From Diphasiastrum complanatum (lineage: Eukaryota; Streptophyta; Lycopodiopsida; Lycopodiales; Lycopodiaceae): a stretch of 64,000 nucleotides of DNA. The stretch covers positions 52,361,836 through 52,425,835 of the forward strand of contig CM055095.1 in NCBI GenBank assembly GCA_029204225.1. The letters run 5' to 3'. Position 1 is the first letter of the stretch. Each line of letters opens with the position of its first letter. Shown here piece by piece: positions 33,690 through 45,687 of the stretch. Below the pieces are notes generated by a model. That model was not told the origin of the DNA. It saw only the letters and a program-made list of their open reading frames with translations, and searched no databases. The position numbers and the translations under genes are program-made.

Positions 33690-35110
33690 TCCCGTAAGAT
33701 CACTTCATGTACTTATGAAGATTCAACATATTCAAAACTTGAACATGCTTATTTTTTATCACAGGTTTGGTAATTATGTACGCTATCATCTTATCTGTGT
33801 AACAATAATAGTTCTCAACATCATTGGGATAAACTTTTTCTTTGACAAAATAAAATCGAATTTCAATGTGTTTGGTTTTTGAATGAAAACAAGGATCTAA
33901 GATTATAGATATACAACTAAGATTGTCACACTAGATTGTTGTAGTCTTTTGTTCAATGAATGAATTTACAACAACAATTTGATCCATACATTTTCTTTGG
34001 TTGCTTGTGTAGCCCCAACATATTCTGCCTCTATTGAAGACATAGATTTTTCTACTATTTCAAGAAATCAGTCCTCTGAAAATATGGAAGCAATATCCAA
34101 AGATTTATTCTTTGGAATCTAGATCACCTCTCCAATCAGAGTCGATGTACCTATAGAAGATTGTTGGAGTGGAAACATTACCATCATAGCATAATACTAA
34201 ATCACTTTCTTGTATATACTTCATGAGTCTTTTTAAAACCTTTAAATGTTTCATATTTGGATTAGACATAGACTGACTAAATGTACTTACAATGTATGCC
34301 AAGTCTGGCCTTGTGCATAACATTACATACATTAGTGAACCAATTAAGAAAGGTATGGGTACTTAAACTCTTTAGACTTGGTTTTGGAACACATGTCGTT
34401 TGAGAGTTTAATTTTAGGATCCCAGACTGAATGAATTTATAGTTAGACGTTTTATGTTTTGAAGCATATTTTTTAAGTACAATTGCTAGCTTAGATAAAT
34501 CAGATTTTCAAATCTATCTCTAGAAGTTTGTATGCCTAAAAATACTGTATTGATCCAAGGTCTGACATATCAGACTCTTTAGAAATGTTTGATTTAGTCT
34601 TTAGTAACAATTGAGTATCATTACTAAGGAAAATTAATGCATCATCTACATAGAATGCAATAATTACATGTCTTGAATCGAAATGATTACTATAAACATT
34701 TGAATTAGAATCAATTCCCTCAAACCAAGCTTGAAAATCTTGTTTTAAGACATACAGTAGCCTTATGCAATTGCATACTTTATTGTCATGGCCTTTGACT
34801 TTGAATTCTTTAGACTAGAAGATGTAAATATCTTCATTCATTACAGCATTCAAGAAGGCCATTTTGACATCCATTTAATGAATTTCAAGATCTTCTGAAG
34901 CAGCAAGTGCAAGTAAGATTCTAATTGACAACATTTTGACTACTAGACTGAAGTTTTCTATGTAGTCAATACTTTGAATCTAAGAATAGCCTTTGGCTAC
35001 AAATCTGGCTTTCCATTTTGTGATAGAGCCATCAAGTTTTACTTTTGAAAATTATCCATTTAGTGTCGATTATTCTCTTCTTGAAAGGGGGCTAAACTAA
35101 AGACCATGTT
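33690..35110 (-). pseudogene. Ty1/copia RT and RNase H, broken
   Basis: Minus-strand RT from about 35060: GSITKWKARFVAKGYS, MDVKMAFLNAVMNEDIYIF, VLKQDFQAWFEG, VIIAFYVDDALIF (catalytic YVDD), SDMSDLGSIQYF. RNase H: MLCTRPDLAYIVSTFSQSM at 34320-34260, SDWRGDLDSKE near 34115. The C-terminus KTKHIEIRFYFVKEKVYPND ..IAYIITKPV ends at about 33700 before the PPT and LTR. Multiple stops and frame changes are present. Integrase, protease and gag are not seen upstream (above 35110). Confidence 0.88.
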
Positions 35111-38100
35111 TGGTTCAAGATAAGAGAATTATATTCACTTTGCATTAATTCTTGCCATTAATGGTGATACTATTGTGGCTACCATCACATGTGGGTAAAT
35201 ATGGATTTAGTCAATGGATGGGCTATTGTCTAATGTTTATCTCATTAGTGTTGTTTGAACAAGTTTATCATAGGTTGTATTCAAGGGAATTTCTATACAT
35301 GATATAGAAGAGGGCTCAACTAAACTAAGAAAAGGTAGATATTAAATGAACTCATCAAGGTGTTTTCCTCCTATAGCTCTATAATTAGATTACTAGTGAG
35401 CAAGCTACCCACAAATTCACTAAATACTACAGTTATGGAGTGTCCTCCACATAAGATATAGAAGGGTGAGGTACTTACATTGGTCAATCATCGAAGCCAA
35501 GCATGAAGTGGACTAGAGTAGCAATAACAAAGCTAAGATTCTATTCACCATATTGAATATATACACCCTTTGTGTAGCCATGGTAGGATAGAGTTTAGAA
35601 TAAGTCTTCCTACACCTACTATGGAGAACTTGATCAAGATGAGTGATTTTGACATGTACCTAGAATACAATGATGAACTTGAAACCATATCCCTATTGAT
35701 TCTAGTGCTTCAACGGATTGGATGCACCGTGCAAGCACAAGAGATTTAGGACCATACCTATTATGATGGAAATATCAAGCTTATTTTAGGTTAGCAAAAT
35801 GAATTTGGATAACTTTATTTCTCCAGCTCAGAATATTGGTTATATATAGAGAGGGTAATTAGGCACAATCTCAAGCCACTACACAATCATATCCTCCCTT
35901 ATATCAAATTATCTCTTCCAAATAGATCAATGGCAAGGAATATTCCATGTAGATAATGAAGTTGAGAATTGGTCAAGAGCTTGTTGAGCAAAGGGCTTGA
36001 ACATTGAAAATTAGTGAGTTTACATAGTGATTATCATGTCCATGAGCTTCTTTTATGCTTTGTTCACCACCTTTGTGAGGGTAGCATGATGCTTGTTTCA
36101 AAATATTGATTAAAATTGAATAATAACATTATAGTTGATCATATCAAATCAATTGATATTTGTTTTTTCTTTAAACATGACCTTTACACCTATGTCTAGT
36201 GGTGGTCATCCATTCACTTTCGGTTAAACTATTTAATATGAATAATCCTGAAGATGTTATGATTCATCTTAGATACGTATATTGTTACTTCAACATATTT
36301 GGGACATAATTTCATTGTTTAATAATCAAATCTACCAAAGAAAAAAAATGCAATGGAAGTCATTTACACTTTCAACATTATGTACAACATTCACATTGTA
36401 CATCAATGTACAAGCACATATTTAGGAGCAACCGCATTGAAGCACAAAGCTTGTAAGTTTTGGAGCCCGTGGCCTCCACAGTGTCCCTTGCACGCACATG
36501 CTAGGATTCAAGCCTAGTCTCCATTGCAGTAGGAGTTCTTATCCAACTATTGTGGGGTACCTAAAGGACACTTTAAGTAATTAGTCAATGTTTTTTGGGA
36601 TCCATTTAAAAGATGACCTACAAGAGATGATTTACCCAAAAGAGATATAGCTCTAATATTAATGCATGCCCAACTTCTTAGACAAATTCTCATAGGATTG
36701 ACATAAATTCAAGCAATGTTAATAGTTTTCCTATTAAAAAATTTCCAAGTAAATATGTCTTTTTGCACTTGCAAATTCTGGGTTCGTAAGATATTCGTGC
36801 TACTATAAAATGTACTCTACACGCCAAGTGTTGTAAATGACTTTTAGAAATTATGTGTTCAATCTTTTATGATATTTTAGATGATTACTTACAAGATATT
36901 TTAAGCAGTCATACAATTTCTATATGCAACTAGTTTATATAAAGCCAATAACATTCACTAACAATCATAGGGAGATATCATGTGCTCCATTGTGGATCAC
37001 ACTTTGAAAGCGAAATGAAAATCGATCAATTTAGAGGACATTTAACAAAACAAAAAAAGCTACCTAAATCATTTATGTTTTATGCATAAATGATTTCCAT
37101 TAAATAATAATTGTGATTTAGCAAACTTGATTTTCTATGCAAGTTGAATAAGGACAAATGTATATTATTGTGCCATGAAGGCTAATATTATAATTACCTA
37201 TATGGTGAGATGTGCTATAAATGTTCAGATCATAGAAATTTGTGAAAGTTGACTTAACAAGTTTTAAAATAATAACTTTTTTGCAATGATAATGATAACA
37301 CATTTTTGATACTGAAAGAGACATTGCAAGCTCATTGAAAGGATGCAGATAGTTGACAAGCTTATTTGTAGATTGTCGACTACCTTATTTCTATAGGAAC
37401 TAAACTATATGTCAATATCTTTGTTGATTGGATGTGTTGTATATGGTTTGATACTTAATAAAATTTTAGTGGAGTAATTATAAAGTACTTTTTCTAAAAA
37501 AAATAGTTCATAAGTACACCATCATAGATGTCATATCACTTAAAAAGAGAGTGTCATAACATATAATTCCAAATTTTGCTTGCAAAGTATCTATGATACA
37601 ATTTTTTTTCTCTTTGATCATGGATCTCACTTGACATAAAGATAACAATTATGCCACAATCAATATCCATATATACAATCATCATTTTATTGGTGATGCT
37701 AATCCATCATATGTAGAGAGATAGAAAAGAGCTAAAAATCACTTGAACGTTGCAAATATATTTTCTAAGATTAAGCTTGTGGCTTGCAACTTAATATAGA
37801 AAACATAAAAAAGAGCTAAGAGCCACCTAAACATTACAAAAATCTATTTTCTAAGATAAAGTTTATGGCTTGCAAGTTACTATAGAAAATAGACCTTGCA
37901 TACTAATTTCATTGATTGTTGCCACTAAAAGGTAATAAATGTAGCTGCATGCTATAATATTCAGCTTGAAAATTGGTAGTGGCACCCTGTAGCTTATACT
38001 ACCAATTGTAGCCAAAACTTTTAAGTATGGCATCAACATATTTCACATAGCTAGTAGTGGTAGTAGAGGATTTTCCATCTCATAAACCATTTGACCCTTT

Positions 38101-38323
38101 GAAGTCCACATATGACACAAAATAGCCAACCCACATAGTTGAGCAATGTGCATTTTCATCTAATTCACCTAACAATGCAATGAAACCATAATATCAAGAG
38201 GAGCACAATTCATTCATAGAGATTCATTCATAAGTAAATGTTGCAATGATAAAAAAAATCTATAAAATACTTTATTTCTCTATATTGCAAAGTGGACATA
38301 GGATATTTCGATAATATAGTTAT
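35111..38323. other. AT-rich interval without recognisable genes
   Basis: 3.2 kb, every frame closed within about 70 codons. No LTR pair, PBS or domain motif found. 35111-35460 could be the decayed upstream part of the minus copia. A phrase CATAAAAAAGAGCTAA(G/A)A with its following ~70 bases is present twice (about 37725-37800 and 37805-37885), a local tandem duplication. The remainder shows nothing I can support. Confidence 0.5.
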
Positions 38324-39781
38324 TGTTGGATTTTAATGCTGAGGTCCAAATCCATTGGGTAATGAGCATCTTGAAATCTGTATATATACTTATACTTCAA
38401 AAACAACAAAAAAGAAAACTCGAAGTTCTAGGCAGAAGATCGAAATTCAGAGTCAGTTTTTCTAGATTGACACCAGATTGGATCGAGTTGTATCTATAAA
38501 TTTTAATCCATAGGCAAAATTTGATATGTGCAATATCTCAATACTGTCAGTCGATTCTGATGCAAGTCACGACCAGAAGAATGACATTGACAGTCTGCCT
38601 ACTTTGTACATAGATTTTACTGATACAAACGACGACCCTATTGTAGGACGACTCTAGTAAATTAAGTAGATTCAATCTTATACTTTCAAGTACTGATCAT
38701 TGATCTACAATCATCAACAAATCAATCAAGTGAATCTATAATAGAGTTTGTATTTTTCTCAAACAAGTGTGGTGGAAGGTAGAATCCATCAAGCAACGAT
38801 TAAGCAACTAAAGCTCTGTCATTTTTGTGTCTCACAGACTCACGCACTGCTTCACACTCATGTACTCTATTTTTATTAATCAAAGAGTGCATTTTTGTCT
38901 CCAGTAATGATTTGTTCATTTGCGCATTATTACATACTATATGTGAGATTTTTCAACAAGTTTAGTCATATTTTGATAAATTCTCAATTGAGGCCAAAAC
39001 TCATTTTAGACTTTGAGATAAACTTTTTGAAGTTATATTAGTTTAAAATATATTCAATAAACACTTTTTGAGATTGTGGGAAAGTTGGTAGTCGAGTTTG
39101 AGAGAGATTCAAATTTGAACTTTGGGTACATTGAATCTAGTCCCAAAATAGTAGGGTTTTTCATATTGGAGGGAAAGCCAAGTGGAAAAGTAGGATTTGG
39201 ACCTGTTATATATTGTTGTAACTCATGGAGAAAGGGATATTCTCTCTTTTCTCTCTTATTTCATCATTATACATGGTTCTCTTTGGGTTCTACTACTCAT
39301 TTGCACTCTCATGATGTTATCTTGCAATTCTATGTGTAAAATGATCATTTATTGCTATTTTTGGTTTCACACATGTGAAATACAGTAGGGTACTATAATT
39401 CTACAAACAGCAACCATATTTAATATTTTGGTTCATGTTTGATCAATATCTCTTAGAGTTTGCATCTCATTTTGTATGTAGATGTGATTTTTCTACATTG
39501 GCAAGATTGTTGGTTTGCTCTCTTTTTAACCAAAGATCAGGGACATGGATTGGAACTTGAATGATTTGAAATTCTTCACACTATATTGCATCTTGATTCT
39601 TGCTGCTACGTTGACACACTTTCGATCCACAATTGTCTGTTGTAAGTTTTTGCTGCTAGTATCTCGATCCAGATTTCGATTCTGAACCTCTATCTTGGAA
39701 TTGATTTTCGATTCCTATTGAAATACTAAGTTCCAATCTTGTGTCAAAACTTGTTTCTGCTACACCCACCAATTTTTGACA
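38324..39781 (+). repeat. Family C 5' LTR, split by a solo LTR
   Basis: It begins TGTTGGATTTTAATGC at 38324 and ends TTTTGACA at 39781, directly before the PBS. The middle (38942-39580 with duplicated CTATA) is a family E solo LTR. Without it the LTR is about 814 bp. Its inverted homologue is at about 46240-47048: both contain the phrases GGTAATGAGCATC, TCATGTACTC and TTTCGATCCACA in the same order. Confidence 0.8.
38942..39580 (+). repeat. Family E solo LTR (639 bp) with 5-base target duplication
   Basis: It starts TGTGAGATTTTTC, ends ATTCTTCACA, and is flanked by CTATA at 38937-38941 and 39581-39585. It is homologous to the LTR at 6855-7572. There is no internal domain, so it arose by LTR-LTR recombination after insertion into the family C LTR. 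It contains a TATA-like TATATATTG (about 39202). Confidence 0.85.
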
Positions 39782-39793
39782 TGGTATCAGAAC
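39782..39793 (+). other. Family C primer-binding site
   Basis: TGGTATCAGAAC directly follows the LTR end CA; it is one base from the initiator-Met PBS TGGTATCAGAGC. Confidence 0.85.
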
Positions 39794-39925
39794 AGATGGT
39801 TTAGTAATTTGCATTTTCACACAGGTCATCAGTCTTGTTTCTACCAAGACATAATTTTAAAAGTGTGCAGCTAATAGTATTTTGATATCGTTGTTTCTAC
39901 CAGCGATCTTGCTCTCTTCACCAAA

Positions 39926-41580
39926 ATGGTTCTGTCTTCTAGTTCATCTTTGACTGAAAAAATCGATGGAGTTCAAGATGAAAGTCATATTAATTGCCAA
40001 AGAATTGTGGGACATCGTTGATGGCACAGAGGTCAAGCCTGAGGGAGGACAATGCAAACAACATCACCAAATGGAGACAGAGAGATTCAAGACATTTGTC
40101 TTGATTATTTTGAATATTAAAGACTCTCAAATCACCACATTCGAGCTACTCAGACCGCTAAAGATGCTTGAGCCATCCTAACAACCCTTTATGATATCAG
40201 GGATGTTACATCCAACTTACATCTGAGAAAAAAATTCTTCACATTAGGAATGTCTGATGAAGACAGTATTTCAAGCCATCTCAACACATTCAAAAATCTC
40301 ATGGAGCAGATGACTTCAACTGGCTCAGTCCTTGAAGATTCCGATGCAATAATGACTCTATTATCGAATTTTCTTGAAGCTTATAAAAATTGGGTCATGG
40401 CAATTTTGACCCAATAGCATCTCACTCTGACAAGAGTAATATTGATGCTACTTCAAGAGGAGATCAAATGAAATGGATCCTCCTCCAGCTCAAGATTGAT
40501 CCTCAAGATCTATTCTTAAAGAAAGATCAGAAGTTTAGATCCAAGAGATCTACAAAGTCAGACTATCCTCACAAAAAGAGCAACGTGTAGTCTGGATCAA
40601 ATTCAGGGGCTTCATCATTCCAGCCAAGACAACAACATTCTGTGGATACTGTAAGAGGAGTGGTCACCTTATTAAGGACTGCAAGACATTGAAATGCAAC
40701 AATGAAAAGAAGAAGCAGTTCCAACAACAAGCAAATGTTGCAACTACTAGTCACTCGATCCAACCACAAGAGGAAGATGAAGCAGCCTTCATGACCAAAG
40801 TTGGAAAACTACAAGATATCGATTCTTGGTATTTGGACTTGGGAGCACCACAACATATGACTCACCACCGTGACTGGTTCCAAGATTACAAATCATTCAC
40901 CCATTCTAGAGTTGTACAATTAGGAGACAACTCGTCTCATACTATCGAGGGTGAAGGAACTGTCATGATCAAATTTCAGAAAGGTGATGTAAAATTTCTA
41001 TCCAATGTTCATGATGTTTCGAATCTTACCAAAAAATTATTCTCAATTAGTAGAATCATTGATTCTAGTCATACGGTAGAATTTGATAGAGAAGACTCCA
41101 CTATTCTTGATAGATCTAGGAAAGTTTTAGCTTTCGGTAGGAAGTGTGGCTTCCTTTACAAACTAAGCCATTGTTATTCTACAAATAGTCAAGCTCTTCA
41201 TACTTCAACTTCTCAATTGACTGATATCCATGGCATTTCATACTAGGCCATCTGAATTTCAAAATTATTCAACAAATGTCAAATTTGAATTTAGTGCAAG
41301 ATCTCCTATCTATTAGAAAATTGACTTCTCTTTGTGAAAGTTGTATTATCAGCAAACATGCTAGAATTCAATTCAATTTTGATTAAGTTCATCCATCTAA
41401 AGGTTTGCTGGACATAGTGACTTTTGTGGCCATATGCAGACCGCTTCCACAAGGGGACCCATTTACTTTCTAACTTTTATTGATGATTTCTCTCAAAGAA
41501 GTGTGATCTATTTTTTGAAGAACAAATATGAAGCATTCAAGTTCTTCAAACAATTCAAAGCATCTACTGAAAATCAGACA
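39926..41580 (+). pseudogene. Ty1/copia gag-protease-integrase N-terminus, broken (family C)
   Basis: The start ATG is at 39926 (MVLSSSSSLTEK). After a frameshift, gag continues as FKMKVILIAKELWDIVDGTE. The UBN2-like gag core follows (FFTLGMSDEDSISSHLNTFK, 40230-40300). The CCHC knuckle CGYCKRSGHLIKDC is at 40641-40682. The protease signature WYLDLGAPQHMT is at about 40828, with Leu in place of the conserved Ser of DSGA. The pre-integrase zinc region is LGHLNFKIIQQM and LCESCIISKHAR (41250-41370), and the integrase core starts FLTFIDDFSQRSVIYFLKNK (41465-41525). It ends at about 41575; RT and RNase H are absent. 40689-41246 is the longest open piece. Confidence 0.9.
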
Positions 41581-41738
41581 TTGTTTACTGATTTTCTACT
41601 TCAGAATCAGTTGGCTTTTTGTTTCTTTCTCATGTTCTTGTTCTGGTTCTTTCTTCTTGTTCCAGAACAGTTTCCAGGTTGGTTCTTCCTGTTATCAGGC
41701 TTCGTGGGCATTCATTAGATGTGTTCTTGTTATTCCAA
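41581..41738. other. Pyrimidine-rich spacer after the truncated integrase
   Basis: TTTCTTTCTC/TTCTTGTTC-rich stretch between the broken integrase and the direct repeat at 41739. The frame remains open by chance (Phe/Leu-rich) but shows no copia similarity. Confidence 0.5.
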
Positions 41739-42320
41739 TGTCCAAACCAGGCAGAATGGACTAATTAACTTTGTAGTATTGTCCTGCCCGTCAGGGGACA
41801 CTCAGGTTTGTCACTCTTGCACTGAAGCACATGCATAAACGACCACATTCAATCAAGCATGCATGCCAAAACGTTCAACCATCAGATCAGCATGCAAATT
41901 CGTTGAACAATGACTGAAATCCTACTCTAATGCTGCGAAAACGAACTGAAATCAGTTCTTAAACACTACTATACTTTTGCATAAATCCACAAAACAATAA
42001 ACAAGAAACTAATCTCATCCCAAGAACATCAAGAACAGAGTTGTAAGGAGATATGCAAGAACTACACCACAAACCCAGCTTATTTAGTTTACTTGGATGC
42101 TGATTTCTACATTAATCCACCAACAAGAAATGAAATCTAATCCACTCTAGGAAAGCAGGAAATATAATCCACTCTACGATCCACAACCACACACAAAGGA
42201 GGGAAGGGCAAGATCATGAATGCATTTACTCAAGAAACAAGCATGATCAAGGAGCTCAATGGATGCACCAAAACTCGTGGAGGCTCTTCTCATTTCAGCA
42301 TGGAGTAGGTACATTTCACA
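41739..42320. repeat. Direct repeat F1 (582 bp, TG...CA ends)
   Basis: It runs from TGTCCAAACCAGGCAG to GTACATTTCACA. The second copy is at 43902-44534. The termini look like LTR ends, but no PBS follows it on the plus strand and no target duplication flanks the pair. It may be an LTR pair of a non-autonomous element or a segmental duplication. Confidence 0.7.
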
Positions 42321-42944
42321 AAAGCTCCTCTTCTCAAAGAGGGAGTCTCTTAAATAAGCAAGAGAGCTCCTTAGGTGGCATCCTAGTGGCATTTCCACGT
42401 TACAGAAACTACAAGTGGAATAATGCTCTCTACTAGAGGTCACCATCAAAAGGTGGCTCACTCTACTTTCTTTAAGAGGGGTCTACTTGCATTTATTACT
42501 TTCCCTAGAAATACTAGTTCCTACATGGTCATTCCATCTTTCGGAATTCACCATGAGGCTTACACAGTTCTTGCTTGTCATTACTAACTACTATTCCTCG
42601 GCTCTCAATCCTTGTTTGTCTCATCTTCTCATAGACCTCCTCGGTCTAAGGTGAGAAGTGCTCTTGGGTAGCTCTGGCCGAGCATCTTGGGGATTCGTCA
42701 GAAGTAGCCAACATCATCGCACCCCTAATGTGTTGCAAGACCCACTGCAACTCATATTGAATGATGTCGCTCTGCTTTGCATTGGCATTTTCGATTGTCA
42801 CTTGAAAAAGCGTAGATCCTCGTTCGCTTGCATAAAATCGAGGAACTGATAGTTCTACAGTTGTATCCTTGGACCCTTGCAATGTTGAGCTTTGACCACC
42901 ACTTGTTGGGTGAGGAGCTCACTTTATTTTGCAGGTTCACGATT
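42321..42944. other. Spacer between repeat F1 and the satellite block
   Basis: It contains a 78-codon minus open frame (42882-42646, including TLFQVTIENANAKQSD and LQWVLQHIRGAMMLAT) with balanced amino-acid composition. I do not recognise it. It could be a captured gene fragment. The remainder has no feature. Confidence 0.4.
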
Positions 42945-43895
42945 GTCTTTATCTTTCTTTTTCTGCTCGAAAAAAATCTAGAAAAATCTCGAAAAAACAC
43001 GAAAAAATCTAGAAAAATCTCAACAAAACACAAAAAATTCTCGAAAACTTCTCGCAAAAAATTCTCGAAACAGTCTTGAAAAAATCTTGAAAATTCACAA
43101 AAAGACTCAAAAAAAAATGCGAAAGGGGTTCGAGAAAGTCTAGAAAAATCTCAAAAAACACGAAAAATAATATAGAAAAAAGTCTCAAAAAGGTTCAAAA
43201 AACTGCGTCAAGACTCGAACAAAATCTAGAAAAATCTCAAAAAACATGAAAAAAATCTAGAAAAGATTCTCGAAACAAACTCGAAAAATTCTCGAAAATT
43301 CACGAAAAGGCTAAAAAATTGAGAACAGACTCGAAAAAGTCTAGAAAATCTCGAAAAACACAAAAATAATCTAGAAAGAAACCTGGAAAAGGCTCAAAAA
43401 ACTGTGACAAGGCTCAAAAAAATCTAGAAAAATCTCAAACAAAAGAAAAAAAAAACTCGAAAACAGTAGGACGCAAAAAAGTTCGAAAGTAAAAAAAAAC
43501 TCACAAAAAAACACGAAAAAGAGACTCGAAAAAACGGTAGGATGCAAAAAAAAACAAAAAAAAAAGTCGAAAGTCGAAACAAACTCAAAAAGCATGAAAA
43601 AAAAAAAACGAAGAAAGCGAGAAACACTTGAAAAAAATGAAGTCGAAAAGAGAACTAGAAAAAAACAAAGTCACGAAAAAAACTAGAAAAGAAAAAGTAG
43701 TGAAAAACTAGAAAAGATAAAATCGAGAAAAAACTAGAAAAGTTAAAGTCGTGAAAAAAACTAGAAAAGATAAAGTCGCGAGAAAACTAGAAAAAATAAA
43801 GTCGCAGAAAAAACTAGAAAAGGTGAAGTCGCGAAAAAAAAAACTAGAAAAGAAGAAGTTGCCAAAATGTTAGAAAAAAACTAGAAAAGAAGAAG
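42945..43895. repeat. Purine-rich satellite-like block, nested tandem repeats
   Basis: About 950 bases of A/G-dominated sequence. 42960-43450 is built of units like TCTAGAAAAATCTCGAAAA with a higher-order period of roughly 190 bases (compare 43130-43240 with 43330-43430). 43640-43895 is a cleaner array of about 8 units of 27-31 bases (ACTAGAAAAGATAAAGTCGC and variants). The long minus frames rich in Phe and Leu are artefacts of this composition. Confidence 0.85.
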
Positions 43896-43901
43896 TTGCA
43901 A

Positions 43902-44534
43902 TGTCCAAACCAGACAAAATGGACTGATTAACGTTGTAGTATTGTCCTGCCTGTCAGAGGACACTCAGGTTTGTCACTCTTGCACTGAAGTACATGCATA
44001 AACGACCACATTCAATCAAACATGCATGCCAAAACATTCAACCATCAGATCAGCATGCAAATCCGTTCAACAATGATTGAAATCCTACTCTAATGCTGCG
44101 AAAATGAACTGAAATTAGACCCTAAACACTACTATACTTTTGAATAAATCCACAAAACAATAAACAAGAAACTAATCTATAGCATTTTAGAAGTCCAAGA
44201 ATCAAGAAATCAACCAGTCTTTTGATTCTTGGACATCCCAAGAACATCAAGAATAGGGTTGTAAGGAGATATGCAAGAACTACATTACAAACCCAGCCTA
44301 TTTAGTTTACCTGAATGCTGATTCCTACATTAATCCACCAACAAGAAATGAAATCTAATCCACTCTAGGAAAGTAGGAAATCTAATCCATTCTACGATCT
44401 ACAACCACACACAAAGGAGGGAAGGGCAAGATCATGAATGCATTTACTCAAGAAACAAGCATGAAGGAGCTCAATGGATGCACCAAGACTTGTGGAGGCT
44501 CTTCTCATTTCAGCATGGAGTGGTACATTTCACA
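43902..44534. repeat. Direct repeat F2 (633 bp)
   Basis: It is homologous to 41739-42320, with the same TGTCCAAACC start and TTTCACA end. It carries an extra segment of about 55 bases (44178-44235) that forms an inverted repeat. A polypurine stretch (ACTAGAAAAGAAGAAG) precedes it, in the position of a PPT if the element runs plus. Confidence 0.75.
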
Positions 44535-45040
44535 AAATTTGTTTCCTTCTCATCTTTCACTATATCCCCTTCATCATTCAAATTGTAGTAATGATTGGAA
44601 GTTGATTCGTTATTAGGAGCAGGTGGAGGGCTTGAAGGGCCTTTGTCTTCTTGAATGAAAAGAAAATTCAAAACTACCACCCTCAGGTGACATGGTACCT
44701 ACCAAATCAGCTGTGTAGTCTTCATATATTTACCTTGATCTTTGATGACCACTACCATTGCTACTTTTGCTCATGACTGTGTGCAGAAAAAAGAAATTAC
44801 TGCTTGGTGAAAATAAGGCATGTGACAACAATGCAAAAAAAGTCTTGAAAGATTATAAAATAATAACATAGTAAGAAAATAATTGAAAAATGCATGTGGT
44901 CGTTGTAAAATCGAATTACATAAATGACTTGCATTTTCAACATCAACAATTTTAAGAAATCTTGAACAAACAAACCGTACGAATGTCATTTCTTGTAAAT
45001 GGATATATTAAATAAAATAAAAAGCTAATGGTTTAGTTAA
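44535..45040. other. Unassigned interval
   Basis: On the minus strand 44775-44540 reads MSKSSNGSGHQRSR and then an acidic/polar stretch after one stop (DYTADLVGTMSPEGGSFEF). It resembles the low-complexity N-terminus of some transposases but has no diagnostic motif. 44780-45040 is AT-rich with no feature. Confidence 0.3.
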
Positions 45041-45680
45041 TTGATGGAAGACAAGATTGATTGCAAGGGGATTTTTCCAAAGCTTGAACATCGATTATTT
45101 CGAGACTTTTTATCACGTCGAAAGCATACTTTTATCAAACTTTTGCTTTCATTTGCAATAGTGACAGATCTAGAAGATCACCAGATGGATGTACAAATAA
45201 CATTTTTGAATGAATTATTGATGAAGACATTTATATGTCTTAGCTAGAAGGTTATAAGCTGGAAGAAAAAATCCATCAGGTAGGCAAACTTCACAAAGTC
45301 CTCTATGGGCCAGTTATCTCATGCATGGTTCCATCAAATTAATCAATTCTTTTTAAAACAACGATTTGTACCATGTTCAGCTGATTGTAATACATATCAA
45401 AGTTAAATATTTTATTATCATTACATTATATGTTGATGACACATTACCTTTTATTAATGACATTTGAATGTTGGAGGATGTCAAAAAGATGTTGTCGAGT
45501 GAATTCGACATGACAAATTAAGAGGAGGCCCATTTTTGCCTTGGTATTCAAAAGTTTAGAAAGTGTACTCAAAGATTGCCTTTTATCAGTTAGCAAAAGT
45601 CTATGTATGATTTGTTTTTTAAGCACAAGATGGCCAATTGCAAACCAGCCAAATCTCCAATGAATGTAAGTCATCCATCC
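45041..45680 (+). pseudogene. Ty1/copia reverse transcriptase fragment
   Basis: The plus strand reads IKLLLSFAIVTDLEDHQMDV, then FLNELLMKTFI. After frame changes it reads ITLYVDDTLPFIND (catalytic YVDD, about 45420-45465), LSSEFDMTN and EEAHFCLGIQ, with MANCKPAKSPMNV at 45630-45670. It is closely similar in wording to the minus copia at 20430-21820 and may be the same family. It stops abruptly at about 45675. Confidence 0.85.
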
Positions 45681-45687
45681 TAGATTT

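Noticed and set aside
36420-36560. Possible tRNA or small RNA gene in a GC-richer patch (GGAGCCCGTGGCCTCC)
   Set aside because: No A/B boxes in the right spacing and no cloverleaf could be drawn.
42752-43627. Long Phe/Leu-rich open frames on the minus strand that look like multi-pass membrane proteins
   Set aside because: They are translations of the purine-rich satellite block (poly-GAAAA units) and have no biological composition.
42960-43890. CRISPR-like array
   Set aside because: This is plant DNA; units are imperfect tandem repeats without unique spacers.
43909-44534. Standard copia LTR pair for 41739-44534
   Set aside because: No PBS after the left copy and no target duplication, so reported only as LTR-like direct repeats.
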